64,000 nucleotides of DNA from Ptiloglossa arizonensis (lineage: Eukaryota; Arthropoda; Insecta; Hymenoptera; Colletidae), in contig NW_027478486.1 of assembly GCF_051014685.1 (NCBI RefSeq), positions 992,001-1,056,000 on the forward strand. The letters are read 5' to 3'. The position numbers were made by a program, and so were the translations under genes. The notes beneath the pieces are model-generated. The model searched no databases and had not been told where the DNA came from. It worked only from the letters and a program-made list of their open reading frames with translations. Below, piece by piece: positions 1-12,695 of this stretch (within the stretch, counting starts at the first letter, position 1; every line of letters starts with the position of its first letter).

Positions 1-23
1 AAATGGGAGTTTAAAGTTAAGGA

Positions 24-39
24 ATGGTTTAGAAACCAT
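24..39. other. Short dyad (potential hairpin) found in most monomers
   Basis: ATGGTT (24-29), a 4-nt loop and AACCAT (34-39) form a perfect 6-bp inverted repeat. The same dyad recurs in most units of both arms, for example 14,305-14,320 with loop TCTC. Some units lose it through TTGCTCAACC, TTTCTCGACC or CTCAAGCG changes. Short dyads are reported to be enriched in centromeric satellites of species that lack CENP-B boxes; whether this one forms a cruciform is unknown. Confidence 0.75.
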
Positions 40-40
40 C

Positions 41-157
41 AAAATTTTCGCGAGTGTGATACTCGAAACCAATAACTAGAATGGCCTAGGGGAAAAGTAC
101 GCACACAATTGTAATCGGGAGAGTCTCTACTTTCAGATGCAACAGGAATATCTCGAG
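41..157 (+). other. Palindromic landmarks of the monomer: AAAATTTT, CCTAGG, CTCGAG
   Basis: AAAATTTT (41-48), CCTAGG (85-90) and CTCGAG (152-157) are self-complementary elements kept in most monomers of both arms, and TCGCGA is frequent within TTCGCGAG. CCTAGG and CTCGAG are the AvrII and XhoI recognition sequences, so digestion with either should give a ladder with a roughly 177-bp step. The AAAATTTT tract next to the dyad is the kind of A/T run that bends DNA and can influence nucleosome phasing; that role is inference. Confidence 0.8.
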
Positions 158-197
158 TTCGTCAATTCGTTCGCCAGATATGGGAATTTGAAGCTAA

Positions 198-374
198 GGA
201 ATGGTTGAGAAACCATCAAAATTGTCGCAAGTCTGATACTCGAAACCAATAACTACTATTGCCCAGGGCAAAAATACACATACCGTTGTAATCGGGCGAG
301 TTTCTACATTCAGATGCAACAGGAATATCTCGAGTTCGTCAATCCGTTCGCCAGATATGGAAGTTTGAAATTAA
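198..374 (+). repeat. Representative left-arm monomer (177 bp)
   Basis: One complete unit counted from GGAATGGTT to the next GGAATGGTT. In order it holds the dyad ATGGTT-GAGA-AACCAT, an A/T tract, GATACTCGAAACC, the variable block around the CCTAGG position (here CCCAGG), TACCGTTGTAATCGGG, CAGATGCAACAGG, CTCGAG, GTCAATCCGTTCGC and AGATATGG. The unit is 59 codons long, so translation frames stay in register from unit to unit. Confidence 0.95.
281..297 (+). other. CENP-B-box-like segment (imperfect)
   Basis: TACCGTTGTAATCGGGC lines up without gaps to the mammalian CENP-B box consensus (TTCG, four bases, A, two bases, CGGG). It matches 12 of 17 positions and 7 of the 9 bases considered essential; the first two Ts of TTCG are replaced by AC. 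Versions with ACCG or ACCA recur throughout both arms; I saw no unit with the full TTCG core. This may be coincidence. Imperfect CENP-B-like motifs are widely reported in animal satellites without proven function. Confidence 0.3.
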
Positions 375-1082
375 GGAATGGTTGAGAAACCATCAAAATT
401 TTCGCAAGTCTGTTACTGGAAACCAATAACTGGAATGGCCTAGGGGAAAAGTACACACACCGTTGTGATCGGGCGAGTTTCTGCTTTCAGATGCAACAGG
501 AATTTCTCGAGTTCGTCAATCCGTTCGCGAGATATGGGAGTTTGAAGTTAAGGAATGGTAGAGAAACCATCAATACCTTCGCAAGTCTGATACTCGAAAC
601 CAATAACTGGAATGGCCTAGGGGAAAAGTACACACATCGTTGTGATCGGACGAGTTTCTGCTTTCAGATGCAACAGGAATTTCTCGAGTTCGTCAATCCG
701 TTAGCAAGATATGGGAGTTTGAAGTCAAGGAATGGTTGAGAAACCATCAAAACTTTCGCAAGTCTGATACTCGAAACCAATAACTGCAATGGCATAGGGG
801 AAAAGTACACACACCATTGTAATCGGGCGAGTTTCTACATTCAGATGCAACAGGAACATCTCGAGTTCGTCAATTCGTTCGCCAGATATGGGAATTTGAA
901 GCTAAGGAATGGTTGAGAAACCATCAAAATTTTCGCAAGTCTGATACACGAAACCAATAACTACTATTGCCTAGGGCAAAAATACACATACCGTTGTAAT
1001 CGGGCGAGTTTCTGCTTTCATATGCAACAGGAATTTCTCGAGTTCGTCAATCCGTTCGCGAGATATGGAAGTTTGAAGTTAA

Positions 1083-2140
1083 GGAATGGTTGAGAAACCA
1101 TCAAAATTTTCGCAAGTCTGATACTCGAAACCAATAACTGGAATGGCCTAGGGGAAAAGTACACACACCCTTGTAATCGGGCAAGTTTCTACATTCAGAT
1201 GCAACAGGAATATCTCGAGTTCGTCAATCCGTTCGCGAGATATGGGAATTTGAAGCTAAGGAATGGTTGAGAAACCATCAAAATTTTCGAAAGTCAGATA
1301 CTCGAAACCAGTAACTACAATGGCCTAGGGAAAAATACACACACCGTTGTAATCGGGCGAGTTTCTGCTTTCATATGCAACAGGAATTTCTCGAGTTCGT
1401 CAATCCGTTCGCGAGATATGGAAGTTTGAAGTTAAGGAATGGTTGAGAAACCATCAAAATCTTCCCAAGTCTGATACTCGAAACCTATAACTACTATGGC
1501 CTAGGGCAAAAATACACATACCGTTGTGATGGGGCGGGTTTTCCTTTCAGATGCAACAGGAATTTCTCGAGTTCGTCAATCCGTTCGCCAGATATGGGAA
1601 TTTGAAGCCAAGGAATGGTTGAGAAACCATCAAAATTTTCGCAAGTCTGATACTCGAAACCAATAACTGGAATGGCCTAGGGGAAAAGTACACACACCCT
1701 TGTAATCGGGCGAGTTTCTACATTCAGATGCAACAGGAATATCTCGAGTTCGTCAATCCGTTCGCGAGATATGGGAATTTGAAGCTAAGGAATGGTTGAG
1801 AAACCATCAAAATTTTCGAAAGTCAGATACTCGAAACCAGTAACTAGAATGGCCTAGGGAAAAATACACACACCGTTGTAATCGGGCGAGTTTCTGCTTT
1901 CATATGCAACAGGAATTTCTCGAGTTCGTCAATCCGTTCGCGAGATATGGAAGCTTGAAGTTAAGGAATGGTTGAGAAACCATCAAAATCTTCCCAAGTC
2001 TGATACTCGAAACCTATAACAACTATGGCCTAGGGCAAAAATACACATACCGTTGTGATGGGGCGGGTTTTCCTTTCAGATGCAACAGGAATTTCTCGAG
2101 TTCGTCAATCCGTTCGCCAGATATGGGAATTTGAAGCTAA
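1083..2140 (+). repeat. 529-bp (3-monomer) HOR, two copies
   Basis: The run CCTTGTAATCGGG, then CTACAATGG or CTAGAATGG with CCTAGGG-AAAAATAC, then GATGGGGCGGGTTTTCC recurs at a spacing of 529 bp: AACTG at 1,136 and 1,665, GGGGCGGGTTTTCC at 1,531 and 2,060. The spacing is 3 x 177 minus 2, partly from the lost G in CCTAGGGG. The copies differ by only a handful of bases. Confidence 0.85.
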
Positions 2141-2349
2141 GGAATGGTTGAGAAACCATCAAAATTTTCGCAAGTCTGATACTCGAAGCCAATAACTAGA
2201 ATGTCCTAGGGGAAAAATACACAGACCGTTGTAATCGGGCGAGTATCTGCTTTCAGATGCAACAGGAATTTCTCGAGTTCGTCAATCCGTTCGCGAGATA
2301 TGGGAGTTTGAAGTTAAGGAATGGTTGAGAAACCATCAAAATTTTCGCG
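2141..2349 (+). repeat. Transitional satellite units
   Basis: About one monomer between two HOR blocks. It carries AGAATGTCCTAGGGG near 2,200, the same TGTCC variant that appears in the hairpin at the orientation switch, and the GAGTATCTGC variant. No other sequence is present. Confidence 0.7.
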
Positions 2350-5177
2350 AGTCTGATACTCGAAACCAATAACTACTATGGCCTAGGGGAAAAATACACA
2401 AACCGTTGTAATCGGGCGAGTATCTGCTTTCAGATGCAACTGGAATGTCTCGAGTTCGTCAATCCGTTCGCGAGATATGGGAGTTTGAAGTTAAGGAAAG
2501 GTTGAGAAACCATAAAAACTTTCGCAAGTCTGATACTCGAAACCAATAACTGGAATGGCCTAGGGGAAAAGTACACACACCATTGTAATCGGGCGAGTTT
2601 CTACATTCAGATGCAACAGGAATATCTCGAGTTCGTCAATCCGTTCGCCAGATATGGGAATTTGAAGCTAAGGAATGGTTGAGAAACCATCAAAATCATC
2701 GCAAGTCTGATACTCGAAACCAATAACTACTATGGCCTAGGGCAAAAATACACATACCGTTGTGATCGGGCGGGATTTCCTTTCAGATGCAACAGGAATT
2801 TCTCGAGTTCGTCAATCCGTTCGCGACATATGGGAGTTTGATGTTAAGGAATGTTTGAGAAACCATCAAAATTTTCGCAAGTCTGATACTCGAAACCAGT
2901 AACTACAATGGCCTAGGGAAAAATACACACACCGTTGTAATCGGGCGAGTACCTGCTTTCAGATGCAACAGGAATTTCTCAATTTCGTCAATCCGTTCGC
3001 GAGATATGGGAGTTAGAAGTTAAGGAATGGTTGAGAAACCATCAAAACTTTCGCAAGTCTGATACTCGAAACCAATAACTGGAATGGCCTAGGGGAAAAG
3101 TACGCACACCATTGTAATCGGGAGAGTTTCTACATTCAGATGCAACAGGAGTATCTCAAGTTCGTCAATCCGTTCGCCAGATATGGGTATTTGAAGCTAA
3201 GGAATGGTTGAGAAACCATCAAAATTTTCGCAAGTCTGATACTCGAAACCAATAACTACTATGGCCTAGGGCAAACATACACATACCATTGTAATCGGGC
3301 GTGTTTCTGCTTTCAGATGCAACAGGAATTTCTCGAGTACGTCAATCCGTTCGCGAGATATGGGAGTTAGAAGTTAAGGAATGTTTGAGAAACCATCCAA
3401 ATTTTCGCAAGTCTGATACTAGAAACCAGTAACCACTATTGCCTAGGGCAAAAATACACATACCGTTGTAATCGGGCGAGTTTCTGCTTTCAGATGCAAC
3501 AGGAATATCTCGAGTTCGCCAATCCGTTCGCGAGATATGGGAGTTAGAAGTTAAGGAATGGTTGAGAAACCATCAAAACTTTCGCAAGTCTGATACTCGA
3601 AACCAATAACTGGAATGGCCAAGGGGAAAAGTACGCACACCATTGTAATCGGGAGAGTTTCTACATTCAGATGCAACAGGAGTATCTCAAGTTCGTCAAT
3701 CCGTTCGCCAGATATGGGTATTTGAAGCTAAGGAATGGTTGAGAAACCATCAAAATTTTCGCAAGTCTGATACTCGAAACCAATAACTACTATGGCCTAG
3801 GGGAAAAATACACAAACCGTTGTAATCGGGCGAGTATCTGCTTTCAGATGCAACTGGAATGTCTCGAGTTCGTCAATCCGTTCGCGAGATATGGGAGTTT
3901 GAAGTTAAGGAAAGGTTGAGAAACCATAAAAACTTTCGCAAGTCTGATACTCGAAACCAATAACTGGAATGGCCTAGGGGAAAAGTACACACACCATTGT
4001 AATCGGGCGAGTTTCTACATTCAGATGCAACAGGAATATCTCGAGTTCGTCAATCCGTTCGCCAGATATGGGAATTTGAAGCTAAGGAATGGTTGAGAAA
4101 CCATCAAAATCATCGCAAGTCTGATACTCGAAACCAATAACTACTATGGCCTAGGGCAAAAATACACATACCGTTGTGATCGGGCGGGATTTCCTTTCAG
4201 ATGCAACAGGAATTTCTCGAGTTCGTCAATCCGTTCGCGACATATGGGAGTTTGATGTTAAGGAATGTTTGAGAAACCATCAAAATTTTCGCAAGTCTGA
4301 TACTCGAAACCAGTAACTACAATGGCCTAGGGAAAAATACACACACCGTTGTAATCGGGCGAGTACCTGCTTTCAGATGCAACAGGAATTTCTCAATTTC
4401 GTCAATCCGTTCGCGAGATATGGGAGTTAGAAGTTAAGGAATGGTTGAGAAACCATCAAAACTTTCGCAAGTCTGATACTCGAAACCAATAACTGGAATG
4501 GCCTAGGGGAAAAGTACGCACACCATTGTAATCGGGAGAGTTTCTACATTCAGATGCAACAGGAGTATCTCAAGTTCGTCAATCCGTTCGCCAGATATGG
4601 GTATTTGAAGCTAAGGAATGGTTGAGAAACCATCAAAATTTTCGCAAGTCTGATACTCGAAACCAATAACTACTATGGCCTAGGGCAAACATACACATAC
4701 CATTGTAATCGGGCGTGTTTCTGCTTTCAGATGCAACAGGAATTTCTCGAGTACGTCAATCCGTTCGCGAGATATGGGAGTTAGAAGTTAAGGAATGTTT
4801 GAGAAACCATCCAAATTTTCGCAAGTCTGATACTAGAAACCAGTAACCACTATTGCCTAGGGCAAAAATACACATACCGTTGTAATCGGGCGAGTTTCTG
4901 CTTTCAGATGCAACAGGAATATCTCGAGTTCGCCAATCCGTTCGCGAGATATGGGAGTTAGAAGTTAAGGAATGGTTGAGAAACCATCAAAACTTTCGCA
5001 AGTCTGATACTCGAAACCAATAACTGGAATGGCCAAGGGGAAAAGTACGCACACCATTGTAATCGGGAGAGTTTCTACATTCAGATGCAACAGGAGTATC
5101 TCAAGTTCGTCAATCCGTTCGCCAGATATGGGTATTTGAAGCTAAGGAATGGTTGAGAAACCATCAAAATTTTCGCA
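2350..5177 (+). repeat. 1,414-bp (8-monomer) HOR, two full copies
   Basis: Rare variants repeat at 1,414 bp: CAACTGGAATGTCTCG (TGGAATGTCT at 2,441 and 3,855), GGAGTATCTCAAG at 3,151 and 4,565, the pair TTTGATGTTAAGGAATG, and GGCCAAGGGG near 3,618 and 5,032. Copy one spans about 2,350-3,763 and copy two about 3,764-5,177. Each copy contains an internal 531-bp (3-monomer) duplication: GGAGTATCTCAAG at 3,151/3,682 and 4,565/5,096. The copies look almost identical by eye, indicating recent amplification. Confidence 0.9.
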
Positions 5178-5540
5178 AGTCTGATACTCGAAACCAATAA
5201 CTACTATGGCCTAGGGCAAACATACACATACCATTGTAATCGGGCGTGTTTCTGCTTTCAGATGCAACAGGAATTTCTCGAGTACGTCAATCCGTTCGCG
5301 AGATATGGGAGTTAGAAGTTAAGGAATGTTTGAGAAACCATCCAAATTTTCGCAAGTCTGATACTAGAAACCAGTAACCACTATTGCCTAGGGCAAAAAT
5401 ACACATACCGTTGTAATCGGGCGAGTTTCTGCTTTCAGATGCAACAGGAATATCTCGAGTTCGCCAATCCGTTCGCGAGATATGGGAGTTAGAAGTTAAG
5501 GAATGGTTGAGAAACCATCAAAACTTTCGCAAGTCTGATA
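4405..5540 (+). repeat. 531-bp (3-monomer) tandem duplication linking two HOR blocks
   Basis: The three-unit run GGGAGTTAGAAG, GGAGTATCTCAAG, CAAACATACACATACC repeats at 531 bp (4,565 to 5,096). It bridges the 1,414-bp block on its left and the 2,122-bp block on its right, and both larger periods share these units. This suggests that the 12-monomer unit grew from an 8-monomer ancestor by adding units; that order is inferred. Confidence 0.8.
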
Positions 5541-8500
5541 CTCGAAACCAATAACCGGAATGGCCTAGGAGAAAAGTACACACACCATTGTAATCGGGCG
5601 AGTTTCTACATTCAGATGCAACAGGAATATCTCGAGTTCGTCAATCCGTTCGCGAGATATGGGAATTTGAATCTAAGGAATGGTTAAGAGACCATCAAAA
5701 TTTTCGCGAGTCTGATACGAGAAACCAATAACTACTATTGCCTAGGGCAAAAATACACATACCGTTGTAATCGGGCGAGTTTCTGCTTTCATATGCAACA
5801 GGAATTTCTGGAGTTCGTTAATCCGTTCGCGAGATATGGAAGTTTGAAGTTAAGGAATGGTTGAGAAACCATCAAAATTTTCGCAAGTCTGATACTCGAA
5901 ACCAATAACTGGAATGGCCTAGGGGAAAAGTACGCACACCATTGTAATCGGGAGAGTTTCTACATTCAGATGCAACAGGAGTATCTCAAGTTCGTCAATC
6001 CGTTCGCCAGATATGGGTATTTGAACCTAAGGAAAGGTTGAGAAACCATAAAAACTTTCGCAAGTCTGATACTCGAAACCAATAACTGGAATGGCCTAGG
6101 GGAAAAGTACACACACCATTGTAATCGGGCGAGTTTCTACATTCAGATGCAACAGGAATATCTCGAGTTCGTCAATCCGTTCGCCAGATATGGGAATTTG
6201 AAGTTAAGGAATGGTTGAGAAACCATAAAAACTTTCGCAAGTCTGATACTCGAAACCAATTACTGGAATGGCCTAGGGGAAAAGTAGACACACCATTGTA
6301 ATCGGGCGAGTTTCTACATTCAGATGCAACAGGAATATCTCGAGTTCGTCAATCCGTTCGCCAGATATGGGAATTTGAAGCTAAGGAATGGTTGAGAAAC
6401 CATCAAAATAATCGCAAGTCTGATACTCGAAACCAATAACTACTATGGCCTAGGGCAAAAATACACATACCGTTGTGATCGGGCGGGATTTCCTTTCAGA
6501 TGCAACAGGAATTTCTCGAGTTCGTCAATCCGTTCGCGACATATGGGAGTTTGAAGTTAAGGAATGTTTGAGAAACCATCAAAATTTTCGCAAGTCTGAT
6601 ACTCGAAACCAGTAACTACAATGGCCTAGGGAAAAATACACACACCGTTGTAATCGGGCGAGTACCTGCTTTCAGATGCAACAGGAATTTCTCAATTTCG
6701 TCAATCCGTTCGCGAGATATGGGAGTTAGAAGTTAAGGAATGGTTGAGAAACCATCAAAACTTTCGCAAGTCTGATACTCGAAACCAATAACCGGAATGG
6801 CCTAGGGGAAAAGTACACACACCATTGTAATCGGGCGAGTTTCTACATTCAGATGCAACAGGAATATCTCGAGTTCGTCAATCCGTTTGCGAGATATGGG
6901 AATTTGAAGCTAAGGAATGGTTGAGAGACCATCAAAATTTTCGCAAGTCTGATACGAGAAACCAATAACTACTATTGCCTAGGGCAAAAATACACATACC
7001 GTTGTAATCGGGCGAGTTTCTGCTTTCATATGCAACAGGAATTTCTGGAGTTCGTCAATCCGTTCGCGAGATATGGAAGTTTGAAGTTAAGGAATGGTTG
7101 ATAAACCATCAAAATTTTCGCAAGTCTGATACTCGAAACCAATAACTGGAATGGCCTAGGGGAAAAGTACGCACACCATTGTAATCGGGAGAGTTTCTAC
7201 ATTCAGATGCAACAGGAGTATCTCAAGTTCGTCAATCCGTTCGCCAGATATGGGTATTTGAAGCTAAGGAATGGTTGAGAAACCATCAAAATTTTCGCAA
7301 GTCTGATACTCGAAACCAATAACTACTATGGCCTAGGGCAAACATACACATACCATTGTAATCGGGCGTGTTTCTGCTTTCAGATGCAACAGGAATTTCT
7401 CGAGTACGTCAATCCGTTCGCGAGATATGGGTGTTAGAAGTTAAGGAATGTTTGAGAAACCATCCAAATTTTCGCAAGTCTGATACTAGAAACCAGTAAC
7501 CACTATTGCCTAGGGCAAAAATACACACACCGTTGTAATCGGGCGAGTTTCTGCTTTCAGATGCAACAGGAATATCTCGAGTTCGCCAATCCGTTCGCGA
7601 GATATGGGAGTTAGAAGTTAAGGAATGGTTGAGAAACCATCAAAACTTTCGCAAGTCTGATACTCGAAACCAATAACCGGAATGGCCTAGGAGAAAAGTA
7701 CACACACCATTGTAATCGGGCGAGTTTCTACATTCAGATGCAACAGGAATATCTCGAGTTCGTCAATCCGTTCGCGAGATATGGGAATTTGAATCTAAGG
7801 AATGGTTAAGAGACCATCAAAATTTTCGCAAGTCTGATACGAGAAACCAATAACTACTATTGCCTAGGGCAAAAATACACATACCGTTGTAATCGGGCGA
7901 GTTTCTGCTTTCATATGCAACAGGAATTTCTGGAGTTCGTTAATCCGTTCGCGAGATATGGAAGTTTGAAGTTAAGGAATGGTTGAGAAACCATCAAAAT
8001 TTTCGCAAGTCTGATACTCGAAACCAATAACTGGAATGGCCTAGGGGAAAAGTACGCACACCATTGTAATCGGGAGAGTTTCTACATTCAGATGCAACAG
8101 GAGTATCTCAAGTTCGTCAATCCGTTCGCCAGATATGGGTATTTGAAGCTAAGGAAAGGTTGAGAAACCATAAAAACTTTCGCAAGTCTGATACTCGAAA
8201 CCAATAACTGGAATGGCCTAGGGGAAAAGTACACACACCATTGTAATCGGGCGAGTTTCTACATTCAGATGCAACAGGAATATCTCGAGTTCGTCAATCC
8301 GTTCGCCAGATATGGGAATTTGAAGTTAAGGAATGGTTGAGAAACCATAAAAACTTTCGCAAGTCTGATACTCGAAACCAATTACTGGAATGGCCTAGGG
8401 GAAAAGTACACACACCATTGTAATCGGGCGAGTTTCTACATTCAGATGCAACAGGAATATCTCGAGTTCGTCAATCCGTTCGCCAGATATGGGAATTTGA

Positions 8501-10190
8501 AGCTAAGGAATGGTTGAGAAACCATCAAAATCATCGCAAGTCTGATACTCGAAACCAATAACTACTATGGCCTAGGGCAAAAATACACATACCGTTGTGA
8601 TCGGGCGGGATTTCCTTTCAGATGCAACAGGAATTTCTCGAGTTCGTCAATCCGTTCGCGACATATGGGAGTTTGAAGTTAAGGAATGTTTGAGAAACCA
8701 TCAAAATTTTCGCAAGTCTGATACTCGAAACCAGTAACTACAATGGCCTAGGGAAAAATACACACACCGTTGTAATCGGGCGAGTACCTGCTTTCAGATG
8801 CAACAGGAATTTCTCAATTTCGTCAATCCGTTCGCGAGATATGGGAGTTAGAAGTTAAGGAATGGTTGAGAAACCATCAAAACTTTCGCAAGTCTGATAC
8901 TCGAAACCAATAACCGGAATGGCCTAGGGGAAAAGTACACACACCATTGTAATCGGGCGAGTTTCTACATTCAGATGCAACAGGAATATCTCGAGTTCGT
9001 CAATCCGTTTGCGAGATATGGGAATTTGAAGCTAAGGAATGGTTGAGAGACCATCAAAATTTTCGCAAGTCTGATACGAGAAACCAATAACTACTATTGC
9101 CTAGGGCAAAAATACACATACCGTTGTAATCGGGCGAGTTTCTGCTTTCATATGCAACAGGAATTTCTGGAGTTCGTCAATCCGTTCGCGATGTATGGAA
9201 GTTTGAAGTTAAGGAATGGTTGATAAACCATCAAAATTTTCGCAAGTCTGATACTCGAAACCAATAACTGGAATGGCCTAGGGGAAAAGTACGCACACCA
9301 TTGTAATCGGGAGAGTTTCTACATTCAGATGCAACAGGAGTATCTCAAGTTCGTCAATCCGTTCGCCAGATATGGGTATTTGAAGCTAAGGAATGGTTGA
9401 GAAACCATCAAAATTTTCGCAAGTCTGATACTCGAAACCAATAACTACTATGGCCTAGGGCAAACATACACATACCATTGTAATCGGGCGTGTTTCTGCT
9501 TTCAGATGCAACAGGAATTTCTCGAGTACGTCAATCCGTTCGCGAGATATGGGAGTTAGAAGTTAAGGATTGTTTGAGAAACCATCCAAATTTTCGCAAG
9601 TCTGATACTAGAAACCAGTAACCAATATTGCCTAGGGCAAAAATACACATACCGTTGTAATCGGGCGAGTTTCTGCTTTCAGATGCAACAGGAATATCTC
9701 GAGTTCGCCAATCCGTTCGCGAGATATGGGAGTTAGAAGTTAAGGAATGGTTGAGAAACCATCAAAACTTTCGCAAGTCTGATACTCGAAACCAATAACC
9801 GGAATGGCCTAGGGGAAAAGTACACACACCATTGTAATCGGGCGAGTTTCTACATTCAGATGCAACAGGAATATCTCGAGTTCGTCAATCCGTTCGCGAG
9901 ATATGGGAATTTGAATCTAAGGAATGGTTAAGAGACCATCAAAATTTTCGCAAGTCTGATACGAGAAACCAATAACTACTATTGCCTAGGGCAAAAATAC
10001 ACATACCGTTGTAATCGGGCGAGTTTCTGCTTTCATATGCAACAGGAATTTCTGGAGTTCGTTAATCCGTTCGCGAGATATGGAAGTTTGAAGTTAAGGA
10101 ATGGTTGAGAAACCATCAAAATTTTCGCAAGTCTGATACTCGAAACCAATAACTGGAATGGCCTAGGGGAAAAGTACGCACACCATTGTA
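4985..10190 (+). repeat. 2,122-bp (12-monomer) HOR, about 2.5 copies
   Basis: Several rare markers recur at exactly 2,122 bp: ATCTAAGGAATGGTTAAGAGACC at 5,671, 7,793 and 9,915; AACCAATTACTGG at 6,259 and 8,381; GGAGTATCTCAAG at 5,981/8,103 and 7,218/9,340; AACCGGAATGG at 5,553 and 7,675. The third copy is cut off near 10,190, where GGGAGAG becomes CGAGCGAG. Only scattered substitutions separate the copies, such as AAGTAGACAC versus AAGTACACAC near 6,285 and 8,407. Confidence 0.92.
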
Positions 10191-12695
10191 ATCGAGCGAG
10201 TTTCTGCTTTCAGATGCAACAGGAATTTCTCGAGTTAGTCAATCCGTTCGCGTGAAATGGGAGTTTAAAGTTAAGGAATGGTTTAGAAACCATCAAAATT
10301 TTCGCGAGTCTGATACTCGAAACCAATAACTGGAATGGCCTAGGGGAAAAGTACGCACACCATTGTAATCGGGAGAGTCTCTACTTTCAGATGCAACAGG
10401 AATTTCTCGAGTTCGCCAATCCGTTCGCGAGATATGGGAGTTAGAAGTTAAGGAACGGTTGGGAAACCATCAAAACTTTCGCAAGTCTGATACTCGAAAC
10501 CAATAACTGGAATGGCCTAGGGGATAGGAACACACACCGTTGTAAGCGGGCGAGTTTCTGCTTTCAGATGCATCAGGAATTTCTCGAGTTCGTCAATCCG
10601 ATCGCCAGATATGGGAATTTGAAGTTAAGGAATGGTTGAGAAACCATCAAAATTTTCGCAATTCTGATACTCGAAACCAATAACTGGAATGGCCTAGGGG
10701 AAAAGTACACACACCGTCGTGATCGGGCGAGTTTCTGCTTTCAGATGCAACAGGAATTTCTCGAGTTCGTCAATCCGTTCGCGAGATATGGGAGTTTGAA
10801 ATTAAGGAATGGTTGAGAAACCATCAAAATTTTCGAAAGTCAGATACTCGAAACCAATAACTACTATGGCCTGGGGGAAAAATACACAGACCGTTGTAAT
10901 CGGGCGAGTATCTGCTTTCAGATGCAACAGGAATTTCTCGAGTTCGTCAATCCGTTCGCGAGATATGGGAGTTTGAAGTTAAGGAATGGTTGAGAAACCA
11001 TCAAAATTTTCGCAAGTCTGATACTCGAAACCAATAACTACTATGGCCTAGGGGAAAAATACACAAACCGTTGTAATCGGGCGAGTATCTGCTTTCAGAT
11101 GCAACAGGAATGTCTCGAGTTCGTCAATCCGTTCGCGAGATATGGGAGTTTGAAGTTAAGGAATGGTTGAGAAACCATCAAAATTTTCGCAAGTCTGATA
11201 CTCGAAACCAATAACTGGAATGGCCTAGGGGAAAAGTACGCACACCATTGTAATCGGGAGAGTCTCTACTTTCAGATGCAACAGGAATTTCTCGAGTTCG
11301 TCAATCCGTTCGCGAGATATGGGAGTTAGAAGTTAAGGAACGGTTGGGAAACCATCAAAACTTTCGCAAGTCTGATACTCGAAACCAATAACTGGAATGG
11401 CCTAGGGGATAGGTACACACACCGTTGTAATCGGGCGAGTTTCTGCTTTCAGATGCAACAGGAATTTCTCGAGTTCGTCAATCCGATCGCCAGATATGGG
11501 AATTTGAAGTTAAGGAATGGCTGAGAAACCATCAAAATTTTCGCAATTCTGATACTCGAAACCAATAACTGGAATGGCCTAGGGGAAAAGTACACACACC
11601 GTTGTGATCGGGCGAGTTTCTGCTTTCAGATGCAACAGGAATTTCTCGAGTTCGTCAATCCGTTCGCGAGATATGGGAGTTTGAAATTAAGGAATGGTTG
11701 AGAAACCATCAAAATTTTCGAAAGTCAGATACTCGAAACCAATAACTACTATAGCCTGGGGGAAAAATACACAGACCGTTGTAATCGGGCGAGTATCTGC
11801 TTTCAGATGCAACAGGAATTTCTCTAGTTCGTCAATCCGTTCGCGAGATATGGGAGTTTAAAGTTAAGGAATGGTTTAGAAACCATCAAAATTTTCGCGA
11901 GTCTGATACTCGAAACCAATAACTGGAATGGCCTAGGGGAAAAGTACGCACACCATTGTAATCGGGAGAGTCTCTACTTTCAGATGCAACAGGAATATCT
12001 CGAGTTCGTCAATCCGTTCGCGAGATATGGGAGTTAGAAGTTAAGGAATGGTTGAGAAACCATCAAAACTTTCGCAAGTCTGATACTCGAAACCAATAAC
12101 CGGAATGGCCTAGGGGAAAAGTGCACACACCATTGTAATCGGGCGAGTTTCTACATTCAGATGCAACAGGAATATCTCGAGTTCGTCAATCCGTTCGCGA
12201 GATATGGGAATTTGAAGCTAAGGAATGGTTGAGAGACCATCAAAATTTTCGCAAGTCTGATACGGGAAACCAATAACTACTATTGCCTAGGGCAAAAATA
12301 CACATACCGTTGTAATCGGGCGAGTTTCAGCTTTCATATGCAACAGGAATTTCTGGAGTTCGTCAATCCGTTCGCGAGATATGGAAGTTTGAAGTTAAGG
12401 AATGGTTGAGAAACCATCAAAATTTTCGCAAGTCTGATACTCGAAACCAATAACTGGAATGGCCTAGGGGAAAAGTACGCACACCATTGTAATCGAGCGA
12501 GTTTCTGCTTTCAGATGCAACAGGAATTTCTCGAGTTAGTCAATCCGTTCGCGTGAAATGGGAGTTTAAAGTTAAGGAATGGTTTAGAAACCATCAAAAT
12601 TTTCGCGAGTCTGATACTCGAAACCAATAACTGGAAAGGCCTAGGGGAAAAGTACGCACACCATTGTAATCGGGAGAGTCTCTACTTTCAGATGC
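9725..12695 (+). repeat. 13-monomer (2,301-bp) spaced duplication
   Basis: The segment from TTAGAAGTTAAGG through GTGAAATGGGAGTTTAAAG at about 9,725-10,390 reappears at about 12,026-12,691, with GAGTTTAAAG at 10,261 and 12,562, a spacing of 13 x 177. The 5-monomer HOR lies between the two copies. This looks like a larger duplication into which, or around which, the 885-bp block was amplified. Confidence 0.8.
10300..11860 (+). repeat. 885-bp (5-monomer) HOR, about 1.8 copies
   Basis: AAGGAACGGTTGGGAAACC repeats at 885 bp (CGGTT at 10,456 and 11,341), as do CGATCGCCAGATATGG and CGCAATTCTGATACTCG. The second copy ends where CTCTAGTTCG and GAGTTTAAAG appear near 11,825-11,860. The GGTTGGGAAACC unit also has a disrupted dyad. 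Confidence 0.85.

Larger units (their letters stand above)
1..1082 (+). repeat. Irregular left-end stretch, no clear HOR
   Basis: Six monomers alternate irregularly between two haplotypes: CTGGAATGGCCTAGGGG-AAAAGTAC and CTACTATTGCCTAGGGC-AAAAATAC. Units 3 and 4 (from 375 and 552) are both of the first kind. In the unit from 552 the usual TGA after GGAATGGT is AGA, which opens a longer reading frame of no evident coding value. The first bases resemble the GTGAAATGGGAGTTTAAAG units at 10,253 and 12,554. Confidence 0.7.

Noticed and set aside
281..297. A bona fide CENP-B box
   Set aside because: The essential TTCG core is ACCG and no unit was seen with all nine essential bases, so it is reported only as an imperfect resemblance.
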